From: Augochlora pura
Lineage: Eukaryota > Arthropoda > Insecta > Hymenoptera > Halictidae
DNA length: 64,000 nt
Direction of reading: 5' to 3'
NCBI RefSeq assembly: GCF_028453695.1
Contig: NC_135781.1
Coordinates: forward strand, 24,303,640 to 24,367,639
Part shown: positions 51,801 through 64,000 of the stretch, in pieces
Layout: each line of letters begins with the position of its first letter
How positions within the stretch are numbered: the first letter of the stretch is position 1
Notes under the pieces: model-generated
Database searches by the model: none
Seen by the model: only the letters and a program-made list of their open reading frames with translations
Told to the model about the DNA's origin: nothing
Made by a program: the position numbers and the translations under genes

Positions 51801-52342
51801 GTCCCGCAAGGTGGAACAAGTTCTCCAAAATGTCCAAACGCCAAACGCCAAAATAAATTATATTATATCGTCCGTAAAGAGATTTTATTCGACGTAGAAC
51901 GATAAATAATTTATGACCATGATATAGGTATTATTGCAAACACTAACGCGTATTAATGATCGTTTAGATCGTGTACATACTGCGTAAGAGGCAAACAAAC
52001 GACGCTGAGAAGTGGATTAAAAGCATCGGAACATTAAAAGGCACTAACCGCTAATTCTCCAAAATCCAACAATAGACACGTTCGATTTGTTTGCTCTGTT
52101 CGTGAAGTGATGACCAAACAGGCCGAAAAAAAGTAGCAGAATAGATAAAACGACATTCAAACAGTCGCTAATTTCTTCGCCAAACAGACGATTCTTTCTC
52201 GAATGAAAGGAAACCGTTCTCGTATCTAGCTCGATGCGTGCTATGTCGCCCCACTCTGAGAAACTAACGGAATATCTCGTCACGAAGAAGTGGAGGCGTC
52301 GTACTCATAGTGTCAGCAACACCTTTATGGGTTTAACACTCG
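45821..52342. other. No gene recognised
   Basis: GC-rich blocks at 47930-48480 and 50290-50700 carry overlapping frames on both strands. 51240-51480 is AT-rich. Nothing else repetitive was noticed. Confidence 0.5.
50619..50637. repeat. (CTCGG)n pentamer array
   Basis: About four tandem CTCGG units. Confidence 0.65.
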
Positions 52343-52705
52343 TTAAACGTTTGTGTACATTCGGTTGAGTAATGAAAGCCACGGCGTGGCAGCTACAATG
52401 GCTTCTGCCGTGGGCATACCTCACAAGAACCAATCTCGACCACCTAAAAACTCGCGGGCTACCGTACTATATTTGTTTCGTTCGTCTTAGATAAATTATT
52501 GCAATATGTATCGTGCAATTTAAATACTGGAAATTATTAAATTGTTTCTATGGAAAAATATTTCTAATAAACTACTTAATGTTATTATTATAAAGTAATG
52601 ATACGGTGATTGTAATACTAAATAAACTGCGTCAGTAAGAAACAATCTATGACGATACCATTGCATTAACATAAAATCTTTTATTATATAATACAAAAGG
52701 GTTAA
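52343..52705. mobile_element. Weak candidate for another TTAA-flanked element, copy H
   Basis: TTAA at 52343-52346 and 52702-52705. The left end ACGTTTGTGTA and the reversed right end CCCTTTTGTAT match only partly. Inside the left end is a strong hairpin-forming block: CCACGGC and GCCGTGG pair, and GCCACGGCGTGGC is itself a 13-base palindrome around one G. The boundaries are uncertain. Confidence 0.3.
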
Positions 52706-53276
52706 ACATTATCCTAAAAGAATCTCGAAACTAATTTATCACAATGCACCGAACGTTATTATTAGAACCCAGTACTTCCTGATAAAATCATATCAAGCGT
52801 GTTAAATAATCATTGTTATCTACAATATCGATGCAATTTACCGCCGTAAAACTTGTAACGTAAAAATGAAAGATAAGCGGATATTAACTAAGATTACCCA
52901 GATCTTCGATAATCCCTTTATCTGTTCTAGTCAGTAGCAAGTTGACTGCTGAACGGGAATAGCGAAAGCACGGAATAATTTTACACTAAATAATAAACTA
53001 CTGTCTCGTTGTCAGCCGAGTCTAACAGTTCGAAATAGCAACATTCATGCAGAAGACAGTCGGAAGAAGAAAGATCGGAAGATCGAGCAAGAAAATAACG
53101 GAGAGGACCACGTGGCATTGTGGCGTTTCGTAGGCAAGAGTTGATCGCACGAGGAATTCTTTTCCTGGGTCCTACGCGGAACGTCGAAGCGCGCCGCTAC
53201 TCCTATCGTTATCTCCGCCATAAATTATTCAAATTACGAAACGGCCGATAACCGCGACAGTGGTGGAAAAGATAGG

Positions 53277-53298
53277 TGGCGCGGCGCGGCGCGGCGTG
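53277..53298. repeat. (GGCGC)n pentamer array
   Basis: GGCGCGGCGC units in tandem, then GGCGTGGCC. Confidence 0.65.
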
Positions 53299-53568
53299 GC
53301 CCCATGAGAAAAGAAGCACCGCGAGGAGTAATCGGTGCGCGGTTCCACGGTATCTCTCGCGTGCGAAGGATATCTCCTAGAGAGAATAAGAGGCAATAGT
53401 TCCTTTCGAATGGATCCTCGCCGGTCTCGAAACTGGTTTCGGTCCGCGGCGACTAATTGGAATTAAATGCGCCGCTCCTCCCCACCCGGCCCGTTACAAA
53501 CGCTCCAATGATAAATACCGTGATAGCGACAATAATTAGAGGTACACGGTATATCCATTGCTACGTGA

Positions 53569-53590
53569 CGCCGCGCCGCGCCGCGCCGCT
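53569..53590. repeat. (GCCGC)n pentamer array
   Basis: Four CGCCG/GCCGC units, opposite in orientation to the array at 53277-53298 about 290 bp away. Confidence 0.65.
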
Positions 53591-54107
53591 CCCCTCGCGA
53601 GACACCTAGCTGTCACAATCGTCTTCCCCGGCTAATTAATCACCTGAACTACAATTCCGGCTCTCAACGACTGCGACCGCGACCGCGAGCGGAGATAAAC
53701 TTCGTTATTATGTGGCGCTTAGGCTTTCGTCGCGTCCCGGCGCGTCTCGCGGCACGAGCAGGAAGCGAGCGCGCCATTATGGCTCGCCGGAGTCGTCCCG
53801 CTGCCGGAACATCGATGATCCCGCGATACACGGTATCCTTAATTGCGGGAACATTGATCTATCCCGGGAACGCGAAATTCGATCCGATACTTCGGACGCA
53901 CGGATGCATTTTCTGCAATTAAGTCGACGACGAAGACTCTATCCGGAGGAGGATCGGATTCTTTTCATGGGAGAGCGTTCCCCGGGCATGCTTCGGAATG
54001 TCTGTCGAGCGATACCGATTTCGGTTCATGATTAAGCGACTGCCATTGGCAACGAAAACTGTTTTGCTAATCGTTACTAAACTCCATTCGAATGAATAGA
54101 CTACACG

Positions 54108-54360
54108 TTAATCCTTTGCGGTCCGCGCAGATTTCGCAAGCCGCTTATCCGCTTGGTACTGTTTATTTTGAATTTTGTCGAATCAAATTTTCGTGATTTT
54201 CTTATGAAACGTATTCCTTTTCTATTTGTCATTATTATTCCAGTTAAACGACATTGCATGTTAATTAATTTTTAACCAAGTATGGTGATAGTATAGAGTT
54301 CATCGATGAACATTGGAGTTCGTATCGAGGCGCAGACGACATAGGACCGCTAAGGGTTAA
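54108..54360. mobile_element. TTAA-flanked element, copy G
   Basis: A 253-bp unit with TTAA at 54108-54111 and 54357-54360. The ends are TCCTTTGCGGTCC and, reversed from the right, CCCTTAGCGGTCC (11 of 13). Toward the right end it contains the 14-bp palindrome GTTCATCGATGAAC. It is non-coding. Confidence 0.7.
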
Positions 54361-55961
54361 ATCTGCCGAAAGAACTATATTATTGTATTTATTTAAATCC
54401 TCGCCATATCTAGTATAAAACGAGTGCTTGGTTTACAAGAAATTTATCGCAAGATTTTCTATGAAAGAGCCTTTAGCATTTTAGCAATTTTAAAAGAAAA
54501 TATGTGTAACCAGACGTTTCAACAGGCTCGGCAGGCGTATTAATTACTGAACGCGGTCAGAGTATTAAAAATATTATTGACTGTCAATTAACTAGAACCG
54601 TCGGCGATACAAAGCACAGGAGCACGGGACGTCCGGCTGACGTTGAACCGATCGTGAAAACGAGAGAATTAGCTGTTCGAAAGCCGGGAACAAACGCGGA
54701 ACCGCGTCTATTAGCTTCAATGTTGATGGCCGAGACGTCGGGCGAGTCATGTCCGAGACAAAAAGCTTGCAACTTGATTACCGCGTAAAATTCAATCTTC
54801 GCCGCGATAACTTGGTGCAGGCGAGGCCGTCAGTTGTTTAATTGGTGCACCGCATGCCTGGCTCGGCTCCGGGATGTTCGGTAGCGGCTGCGCCGCGGTG
54901 TCGAGGCTGCGCATCCAAGATTTACTTTCGTCAGCGCCCCGCAATCATCGCGTCAACTCAACTAGAGTAGCGTGATTACAATGACGGCCTGTAATTACAA
55001 AGGATTACGATCGCCACGCAGCCGTTCGTTCGTTCGGTCGTCGCTGCGCGAAACAACCGCCCTTTACGTTGCAAAACTTTCAGATCGCTCGGTGACACGT
55101 CGCGTCGGCCTTTCTGAAACCTGGCCTCGGTTTTTCGAGTAATTGCTTGCTGAAACCACGCAACAAGCGACCGACGCGTCGCCCTACATAGGATTAAACA
55201 CCGTTTACGATTTTTATCGAAACACGTGCACGAATTCGTTTAATCATTTTCTTCTTAGAATCTTCCGGATGACTTTACTGCAGAAAATGGTTAATTTTCA
55301 GATTAATAGACGCAGCGAATCGATGGCGGCGCAGTTTAGTCGAACGATATCGAAACCACAAGTTGCGTCTGCAAGAAATCTCGAGCTCGAATGGAAAGGT
55401 CTGCCTTCCTTCCTTTTTGTTTGCTACATCAGTTGTAGCTAACGGCGATCAGCAATCTTGTTTCTTCCTCGGGCTATCTTTGCTAACGATTACTACCATT
55501 TTCACATTCCAGCAACCAAATTGAGCACGCATACCCTCGCAGTTCTCGCTAGACACAAATTCAAAGGCAAAGATGCTCTGCATTTTGCTGCGCAAAGTGT
55601 ACTACGTCGACCTATAATTCGAATGAAAAGTCGTTTCCATTCTAGCACTCCGTCGCTGCTTGTGAATAATTAGAAAGTTTCGAGTGCGCATCCTTGCACA
55701 GAACAGACTATCGTATAGCGTTGCCAAGTTGACAGTCGTTCGTCCCAGAAATCGACCGTAGCAGTTTGCTAGCTGGAAAGTCGCGCGGAAATGCAGGACC
55801 GTGGACGAAACGGTCTCCCGGTACAGTTGAACGCGTGAACGTTTGCGCTCGTAGGGGTCAGAGGCGAAGAGGTTCGACCGATCGCGAGGCTAGGCCTGCC
55901 CGTGGGCATCGGCGTCGTGAGTCGTGACTCGATGTCGATCGACCGACAAATTTTTGCCGAA

Positions 55962-55991
55962 TCGCCGCGGCGCGCCGCGCCGCGCCGCGTC
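55962..55991. repeat. (CGCGC)n pentamer array
   Basis: The longest of the GC pentamer runs: about 30 bases of CGCGG/CGCGC units. Confidence 0.7.
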
Positions 55992-58900
55992 GGACTGGTC
56001 GTTCGAACACCGAACGCCGTCGGCCGAGGATGTTGCAAAAACCGGGAACGCAGCATCGTGCTACCTTTTTGCCGCGCATTCAACGGAATCTCTAATAAAC
56101 TCTGAGTCACGTCTACCGGCTACCGCCGACAAGAACCTGGCGAAACACAAAGAGACCACACACTCCCGGACGGAACATCTGATCGATCGGTAAACCGTGA
56201 CGAGGAATGCCTGAAGGAAAGGATTGTTAATGATCTTGACTTCTCCGGCTTACCTAGTCCGAGACTGAATGGCGGGGAACGCTCTCGGTCTGGTTTCGCC
56301 TCCGCGCCTCCGCGCCTCCCCGCGGACGCAACTATGCACGCGTACGCGTCCGGTGAGAACGGAAATTCGGAACAGCTTGCTGGCTCGTAAACGCTAAACG
56401 CGTGTCGAGGCGAGAATCACAAGACCGGCGGCGTCGGCGACGCTTCGCCTCGAATTTTCATCGGAATTGGAACCGCGTACCGTCGCGGGCTGTTACGTTA
56501 CGGAATTAGCATAATCAGCGGAGACTGGGCCGAGGCGAGGTAAAAAGAGCCAGCTTGTCCGCCGATCCTCCGTCTCTCCGCAGCGTCGGTGTCGACGGGT
56601 CAGAGAAAAAGAAAGAGAGAAAGAGAAAGGAGGAGACGCCTAGGAACTACTGATCATTCCATGAGAGCTGTTTAGAGCCATTTAACAGCTGCTAAATACC
56701 GCGAGCGTCCAGCTTGGCGTAGCGTCCTGGGTAGTCGAGTTCCTTCCAGTTCTCGTATCCTTCCATTGAATGCCTTGTAGCGGGTTCCTCGCTGGGAGAG
56801 AGAGGTTGCGAGGAGGCCTTGCAAGGTTACCTATCTGTTAGCGAGGTCTACGAACCTCCATCGAGTGCGTATTACCGACCCGACCCCTCGCCGAGTAGTT
56901 TTTAACCTCTCGCTGTTCCATTCTCTTCGCAGTCACAATCGATCCTAATCAGTTTTCGGAAGTACAACATTCACATTTCAATATCCAAGAAAACTGACTT
57001 TCATATTTTGACTCAACACTTCGACTGCCGTGCCATTTATATGTAGACGACACAATTATTTGCACAGATTTCGAAATCAATTGTTACACTGATTCATTGC
57101 ATCGCGTTAATTTTTTTATTACCGTTGACATAAAAATTTGCAAACTAGTCGTGATAACAGAGAGCAATAAAATAATATGGTTTTTAAATTTTACAACGAT
57201 TAAAGGAAAGGGTAGAACAAAGATTTGATGCTAGAGTATAGCGCGAATAGTATCGTACGAGAGTTCGCGCAATATCATTGGTCATTCAAGTTCATTTCAT
57301 TGCCGTGGAAATTGTCGGAGTTACGAGACGCGATGAATACGCCGTCCTTGAATGTCCATTTTCTTTCGGCTGCAGACACGCCGACACACTATATTTCAAT
57401 GTCGATGTTACAACTCATTTGCGAGGCCTAATAGCTCACACCTCTAAATGTCAAGTTATTCTTGCTTGAAGCGACCAGTTTCACCTTCGATACCGTAATT
57501 ATACGAAGTAAAGCGATAAAATCGAATTCCTTACTTCGACTTACACGGCTGATTAAGATTACACAATCTCCGAAGAACTTCATTCGAGTGGTCATGGATG
57601 TGAATCGCGAGTTCTGCGTTCTGTTAGCCAACTAGCATACGTAATATGCGAATGTTGCTTAATTACTGCGATATTTAAGAAGCGTTTCATGAAGCTGATA
57701 CCGTGATTATCGTTATCGATTCTTCATCTCCGCGATGATTGCTGACCGGCGATCAAATTGCGGTTAAAGATTTTCTAATTCTTTCACAATATTTCCGAAT
57801 GCAATCTACACAGAGCCGACTAAATCGCGATACTAAAATTCTCGTTATTGTGATCTATTAAAAAGAAATCCTTTATTAAGTCATCGGTCAGTGGACATTC
57901 GGTTCGAGCAGACTCCAAACCGTAAGTCATGCTCCATGAATAACCCTCGTCATCTAATCGTCTCTATCACTTCACGTTTGAAGTATACCATTAATTCCGT
58001 AGAGCGTGCGACAGGATAATTACACATTAGGCAGCGCAACAATATTCAATTAACGTTAAAGCCGTAATGAGTAACGCAACCCGTCAACATTGTAACGCAA
58101 CGAATCACTTAATAACGTCCTAAACGATGTTGAAACGCATCTTCTATTACGAACTCGAGTATCATTACCCTAGAATTGCGCCGGCTGCGTCGATGAAATT
58201 ACGGTTACTTCGATTTCCGATCTACCGGCCTGTGAATTTTCAAGATCAAACTACGAATGTGCAATTCGACGCCTAAATATGGAATTTCCTGTTGCCTCAA
58301 AGATTGATCTTTTAAAGGAAGTACATCTAATATAAAATGAAAGTTGTCTGTATGAATCGCGAGAAATAGAAACGCAATAGGATGTTTCTCCTTTTTATAA
58401 TAATTTTATAGATTAAAAATAACACAATGACGCTCCAAAATTCTTGCGTCACGAATTCGCGAATATTTAACGAACATTTGTTATATATGTCGCATGCTAT
58501 AATACACGCATACTTTCAAAACATTGATACGAGGCTGAATAAACTTAATTAGTGGTGGAACTTCGGCTAGCAAAGGGTAGGAAGGCTCGAAGGCACGTTG
58601 GATCATGAACCGTCAAACGACTGTCCGCCGAGCACGCACGGCACAACATTAAAATGTTTTCGCCGTATCGCGAACATTGCGGCAATTTAAATAAACGGCA
58701 CGTCGGCCCTGTCGCAGGAGAATAAGGAAACGGTAGCGTGTCTCGTCTCGGTTCGGATCAGACACGATGTTTGTTTAAGCGGCGCCAAGAAATAAGGGAG
58801 GAGCCGACTCATGGGGCCAAGTCCCTTCGAGCACGCTTTAATTACCGGCCATTGTGCAACATTACGATTGCTAAGACAGTGCTCTTTGTGCTTTGACATT

Positions 58901-59638
58901 CCCGTGACATCAGCTGACAGCAGAACGATTTTGCAATTGCGTGTTCGCGGTCGCGCACGCGAAATCGGTTCAGTGTTGTCTCGTTCTATCGAACACAGTG
59001 GTACTATAAAGAAACTCCATAGCGTATCCGATAATTCCAACATCTCTGCTTCGTCAATTCTAATTCGCGTCTTTAACAAGAATCTAGCAAATTCAAAGTA
59101 CTCGTTCTGTATCATAAAATACAGTCGAGCAAAGTGTTCGTAAAGTACGGAACGAATCATAAAATACAGTGAAATATCTGCAACCCGCACAACCTTGTAG
59201 CATATCTAGCATAGTGTTTCGAAATTGCTTCAGCGGCACCGTTACCGTCGCCACTGTCGTTTGTCAGAGCATCGACGCGTCGACGCGCTGGCGACCCGTA
59301 CGGGTTATCCTTTCGCCTCGGAAGTCGTGTCGCGAATCCCCCGTTCCGTAATGAAAATTTCACGGAAAAATAACGCCAGCCGTAAAATAAGGTGGCGGAC
59401 GCGTCGTCGAGTTAGAGTCGTGTTGGCGTCGGGTCCGAGTCCCTATGTAAAACAGAGTGTCATGGGAGGAAACGCTTGGCAGCCGCAAGGCGACGAGCCA
59501 TCGTTGCAGAAAAAGTGTAGAAGTGGCTTGGGGAACGGTCCGCGACTCGTCGCGACACACGATACATGGCTGAACGAGAGATATACCCTGAATGGATCAC
59601 ACAATCCAGCGAGCAGAAGAGCTCTCCCCGAAGGCCGG

Positions 59639-59665
59639 TGGATCGGCGGATCGGCGGATCGGTGG
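59639..59665. repeat. (GGATCGGC)n octamer array
   Basis: Three tandem GGATCGGC units, the last ending GGATCGGT. Confidence 0.7.
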
Positions 59666-62600
59666 AAGGGAGACACGAAAAATACAATTAAGCGTGATCA
59701 GTGTGAACCATTTTGCTTAGCAGGCCGCGTGTAGCCAGCATAAGGTGCTCTATCCTCTCGCGAGTCTCGAGTCGCAAAACTGGTTTTACACGCGGTCGAT
59801 TCCGATATATAAGGACGCGAGATGCAGGGACAGACGGGTTTAGCCTGCCACCGAGAGAGCTAGCACCAGGATTCTTTAAGGACTGCACTTTCATTAACCG
59901 AATCTAAGGTCGGCGCAAGGTGTCGATTAAAAAGCAATCGGCGAACCGAATTCCGATCTGCGCCTACAGTTAGACAGGCGTGTCATTCGGAATTAGTCGG
60001 TATTACCGATTAAGGAGCAGCAGAACGAAAAGAAACCTCGACTTTTTAAATTCCTAATTTCAAAGTCCCCAGGAATTAATGTAATTATTTAAAAATTTTC
60101 GTGATCCTCAATTAATTCTACAAAGTCTACAGAGTTTCGATATAAATAAACTCGCGTTTTCTGACTTGGAAATATGCGGAAATCTATTGAATAAAAACCT
60201 ACGATGACAGATAACGCGATTGATGGTTACGCTGCGCTTGGTAGATAATAGATACTTATTCCATGGGAACAATCAAAGGAACAGCTGGAAACCACGGTGA
60301 TACATTTTACTTTAGTATTCGTTGCCACGAATGATGCAACGTAGACCTTTCTCCCATAAGTTACGAACACCTACGTCGCTTTCGGCTGTCGACGGAATAT
60401 TTGCGAATCGTGTACCACTGAAACAACCGACGAAAACTGTTACGGTCGAGAATTTGCCAAGTGTTAAGAATGTTTTCTCCAGGGAATTAGGTTACGTATG
60501 AAATACGGGAATAATGAAGCGAACGAAGAGTTACGTAAACGATCAAATACTATAACAGTTACTTCTGAAATGAGATGTACAGCTCCGATGTCGTTAATAC
60601 GTCGATATCAGAAAAATTAAATTAAATTCATTCGTTTAATCTTAGGGAAACTAAAAAACATTCTATGATAGACGAAGGATTTCTTGTGGTAGATATTACT
60701 CCGCCACATCGCTCCAACACTGTGTCACGAGTGCGTAAGGATCGACTCGTAAATAACTGTTCATGGAGGAACCTCGACAAAGATTGAGTTCAATTATTTC
60801 GAGGCGAAAGGCTGGGAATCATAGACCAGGAATCAGGTTTAATAGTCATTTGATTCGCGAGGGATAATACAGAAACGTCGATAATAACCTCGATTCTGCG
60901 AACACGCGATTGCATCTATTCGGACGCATCGCGGCGTGCCAGCTGAACCTGAGTGAGAATTTCATTTCCTTAGTACCACACAGTCAATAACGCGTGGTAA
61001 TGACCGACACTTAGGCTGTCATTCGGTCGTATTTCTCGACCAATCCCGTCCGCGCTGAACACACTCCGGGATCAAACGCGGTACGACTGTCCCGTGTACG
61101 ACGCGAACCGTTTACGGTTTTCCGCGGTCGTAATTAATATGGTTTCCTACCGAATGCGATTCAGTGAAATTGGATCATTGAAAGTAATCTTAATTACTGA
61201 CGGAATACACGGATCCCGGGGAGCTGACTTTCTCGCGATCGTAATCGTGCCCGCGTAACAATTGAAGCTTGAGCTACTTCCAAGTGTAATTCAGAGAATA
61301 TTAATGTTAGATGATTGTCGACAATATTGTAGTACATTGTGCTCCCGTCAGATTTCTATCGGACACGATTTCGATTCGTTCTTTAGATATCGTCTCGCTT
61401 ATCAATCGATAACTATAATCGGGTAACCGAAGTATCGGTGAAGTAACGCAAAATACTTCACCGGAAATCAATAATCGCAACAGAAAAGATAGTACATAGA
61501 AATAGCAATAACAATCGGCCATGGAACAACATTTTGATTAAAACAGAGGAGTGGATTGAAAAATTTATGGATATAGTGTTTAATAAGTTAAGTATAAGTC
61601 AAATATAAATGCATAAACATCATATCAGAAGTGACCCATATGGACTTCCCACTTTAAGGCAAAGATCTAAAATCTCGACGAGAAATACGCACTGTCATCT
61701 GCTCTATCAAAGGAAGCTTGCCCACACTTCCCAGCGTGGTCGCTGTGACTTCCGGTGACGCGACAGCAGCAGATGCGTGTGCCTATTTCTTCGTAGGGAA
61801 TTGTTCCCACTTCTTTCGTCTAACTTCATCCACGATCGCGTTAGAAAACGATTAACGAGAATCAACAGCAATGAATTCTCGTGTAATAATCTAATATTAT
61901 ATAGAAAATAATATATCTAATATTAATATAGAATACTTAACCGTTTTAGTTTTGTCAGCCGCATTATAGACGATTACGTCGTTCCCTTTCTCCTTCGAAT
62001 CGGAAATAATTGTTGGCCAATTTAGCAGGCGGTCGGAGCGCGAGTGCTTAATTTTCTCACATGTGCGGCGAAAGTAAGAGCTCGTTGGGAATCGTAACCG
62101 TGCCCTAAAGGGAGCGACATTTACGTGTCCCGCGAATCGTTCGTTGTTTCGATTTTGCAAGAGCCACGCGAGCCGTACACAAGCTCGTCGAACGGAACGC
62201 GTTCGGCTATGTAATTCCACGTGAAAGTAGTAGACACGTCAGGCATAATTTTAAACCGCGTGTTACCGCGTGTTTCGCGAACGATGATGAAGTGTCTTTT
62301 CCGCGTACCGAAGCCGAACGTTCCGCGATGTCGAAATTATCAAGCGAAAAATGGTGACCAGACACTGCATGTCTCTGAAGCAACGTCGATCCTCGAGAAT
62401 CTAGAATCTAGAATTCGGCCAATGCGCGATCGACTTCGATAAAATCGTTAAGTGCGACGATACTATCGCGGGTCTATAATTTCGTAGTATGACGTTGTCG
62501 ATGACGATCACCGGCACAAAGCTATAAGCGGATAGCATTCGCTTTTTTCTTTTCAGTACTTGCTTATACGGTACGCATCGTAGGATATGCTTATTCCGTA

Positions 62601-64000
62601 TGATAGCAGAAGCAGCGTATCGTTCTTTCGTATTCGCAGGTAGAAGTTACCGTGGGTATCGGCGTGACTATTAGTATCCTTCAGTTCGCTAAAAAATAGC
62701 GACAACAACAAGTCGGTGCCAAACTCTTGTTGCTCGAGCAGGCTCGTTAATTTTCCATCGTTTTAGTCATTGTTTCTTGTTCGGTCGTGAGCGGCCTTCT
62801 AGCTTCCTACCTAGCGCCAGACTTTATTAACAGCGAATACTTTTCAAATAATAAATTACTTGGCCGAACTGACGTGCACGCGCATTCAGATACGCCGCAC
62901 GTCTTCTTCTTAGCCGATAAACCTATCAGTTGCGCCCAGAATTTACAACATATTTAAACCTCGTATGCCGCTTGTTGCTTGTTGCTTATTTACCGAGTCG
63001 AGAACAATCGGAAGAAAGGAGTATATAATTAAAGGGACGGCCAGTTAACGCGTGCATTAAAATGCTAGAATCTGGAAAGCATTTAAGCAAAAATAGTTGA
63101 CTTTCGAAACTCCAGAATGACTCCAAAAAAATAAATAAACTGCGTACTATGTTCCTGTGGACCACGAAACTTTTGTATTGAAAAATTTGTTAGCCGATGC
63201 ATATTTTGTAAGCTGCAGAAGGTGCACGAGTTGCGCGGACCACCCCGTACATGTACAATTTTCGAACAAGTGGCAAGAATAACCTGAACTCGGCTTCCAC
63301 TTTTTGAGATCGGAAGCAGTCCGATGAGACGTTCGATTTCTTTTCTGAAATCTTCTGAACGCAGATGCATTGTTCGACGTTCGTACGAGGCACCGATCTG
63401 ATAATGTAGACGCATCGCTACTAATGCATTTCGAAAGGGGGAAGCGCATTGATGTCAAGCGAATAAAGGCCGGGTTGCACATAAATATTTCATACATCGT
63501 ACTGCTAGATATACAGATGTCTGCGACCATACGATAAACCATTGAAAGATAGACGGAGGGGAATGCGCTTAACCGTTCTCCGCGTCAGTCATCGTCAATG
63601 CTAGTTCCATAAAAATCAACAGACGTCTCCATTTTTGCAAGTTGCGCGTCGTGCTCGTGCCCGAGGAACGTGGCCGGCGTCGTTGCGTATGAAATGTCAA
63701 TTCGATGGTTCTGTACTGGAATAAACAGCGATGGAGAGTCAGATATCGAGCTCTTAAGACCGGCGAGGTATTGGTATGCAGGCTAAACAAACCGTTGAAT
63801 TCTTCTACGAATACATTTTTAATAAACACTTCACGAGACTTCCGCTCTTTTTAATTAAAAGATTACAAGTACTTTAAGCTCGCGTTGCTTTCAGGATCTG
63901 CAGGTGTTGCGAATATCAGGTCATTGCATAAGAGAACATTTATGTATGTAATATTGATATTTTTCATATAATTGATGGATTCTAAAATGATACACATAGT

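Larger units (their letters stand above)
52706..54107. other. No gene recognised; GC-rich in its second half
   Basis: Contains the two oppositely oriented GC pentamer arrays. No coding signal beyond open CpG-rich frames. Confidence 0.5.
54361..64000. other. No gene recognised
   Basis: 55850-56600 and 59225-59730 are GC-rich. CAACACTTCGACTGCCGTGC near 57013 resembles a lone transposon end. ATCATAAAATACAGT is repeated at about 59111 and 59156. 61890-61930 is an AT-rich run. The 110- and 131-codon minus frames at 63083-63542 overlap in different phases and show no motif. Confidence 0.5.

Noticed and set aside
56338..56349. ACGCGTACGCGT palindrome
   Set aside because: Short and made of the common ACGCGT motif in GC-rich DNA.
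63083..63542. Two overlapping minus-strand frames of 110 and 131 codons
   Set aside because: Different phases over the same DNA and no motif in either.
1..64000. tRNA genes
   Set aside because: No GGTTCGANTCC-type B box with a matching A box and acceptor stem was found by eye; a tRNAscan-SE run would settle it.
1..64000. Conserved insect microRNAs (let-7, miR-1, bantam, miR-9, miR-184 and others checked by mature sequence)
   Set aside because: No matching mature sequence seen on the plus strand; the minus strand was checked less thoroughly.

Overview
The window looks like nuclear DNA of an insect, most likely a hymenopteran such as a bee or ant. By eye it is very rich in CpG, has AT-rich and GC-rich blocks side by side, has no operon-like packing of reading frames, and carries insect-type transposon debris (a jockey-like LINE remnant and TTAA-flanked elements). 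The order-level assignment is inference. The sequence reads as a gene-poor intergenic or intronic tract, and most open frames look like chance frames, many of them in CpG-rich DNA with several frames open at once.

One stretch convinces me as protein-coding: a probable start-codon exon on the minus strand at 38185-38424. It has a plausible acceptor, a six-codon upstream ORF, a strong start context, 66 codons and a consensus donor in phase 0. I do not recognise the family. The rest of that gene must lie at lower coordinates on the minus strand, or outside the window; I could not identify any further exon. A consensus donor at 39615 marks a possible upstream non-coding exon. No tRNA gene, rRNA gene or well-known insect microRNA was recognised.

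The best-supported content is mobile DNA. Seven elements (5591-5810, 10226-10380, 18664-18954, 20722-20970, 27637-28259, 30228-30415 and 54108-54360), plus a weak eighth at 52343-52705, are bounded by TTAA on both sides. Most have inverted ends resembling CCCTTTGCACTC. The 623-bp member still encodes a stretch resembling the cysteine-rich C-terminal domain of piggyBac transposases, which ties the group to that superfamily. Several copies carry a short hairpin just inside one end; its pairing is kept although its sequence differs. One copy sits inside an older inverted-repeat element (10030-10597). Other repeats are a jockey-like reverse-transcriptase fragment (21712-22440, minus), two copies of another miniature element (32322-32495 and 45529-45724), a 121-bp foldback (32179-32299) and a minisatellite of about 34 bp (14036-14471).

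Microsatellites are scattered throughout: CT/GA tracts, (CTG)8, an AAT tract, TACGCG and CGTTTA hexamers, and many short GC-rich pentamer arrays of the CGCGC/GGCGC type. No complete new biological system can be shown from the sequence alone. The hairpin-ended TTAA family is the most interesting candidate.
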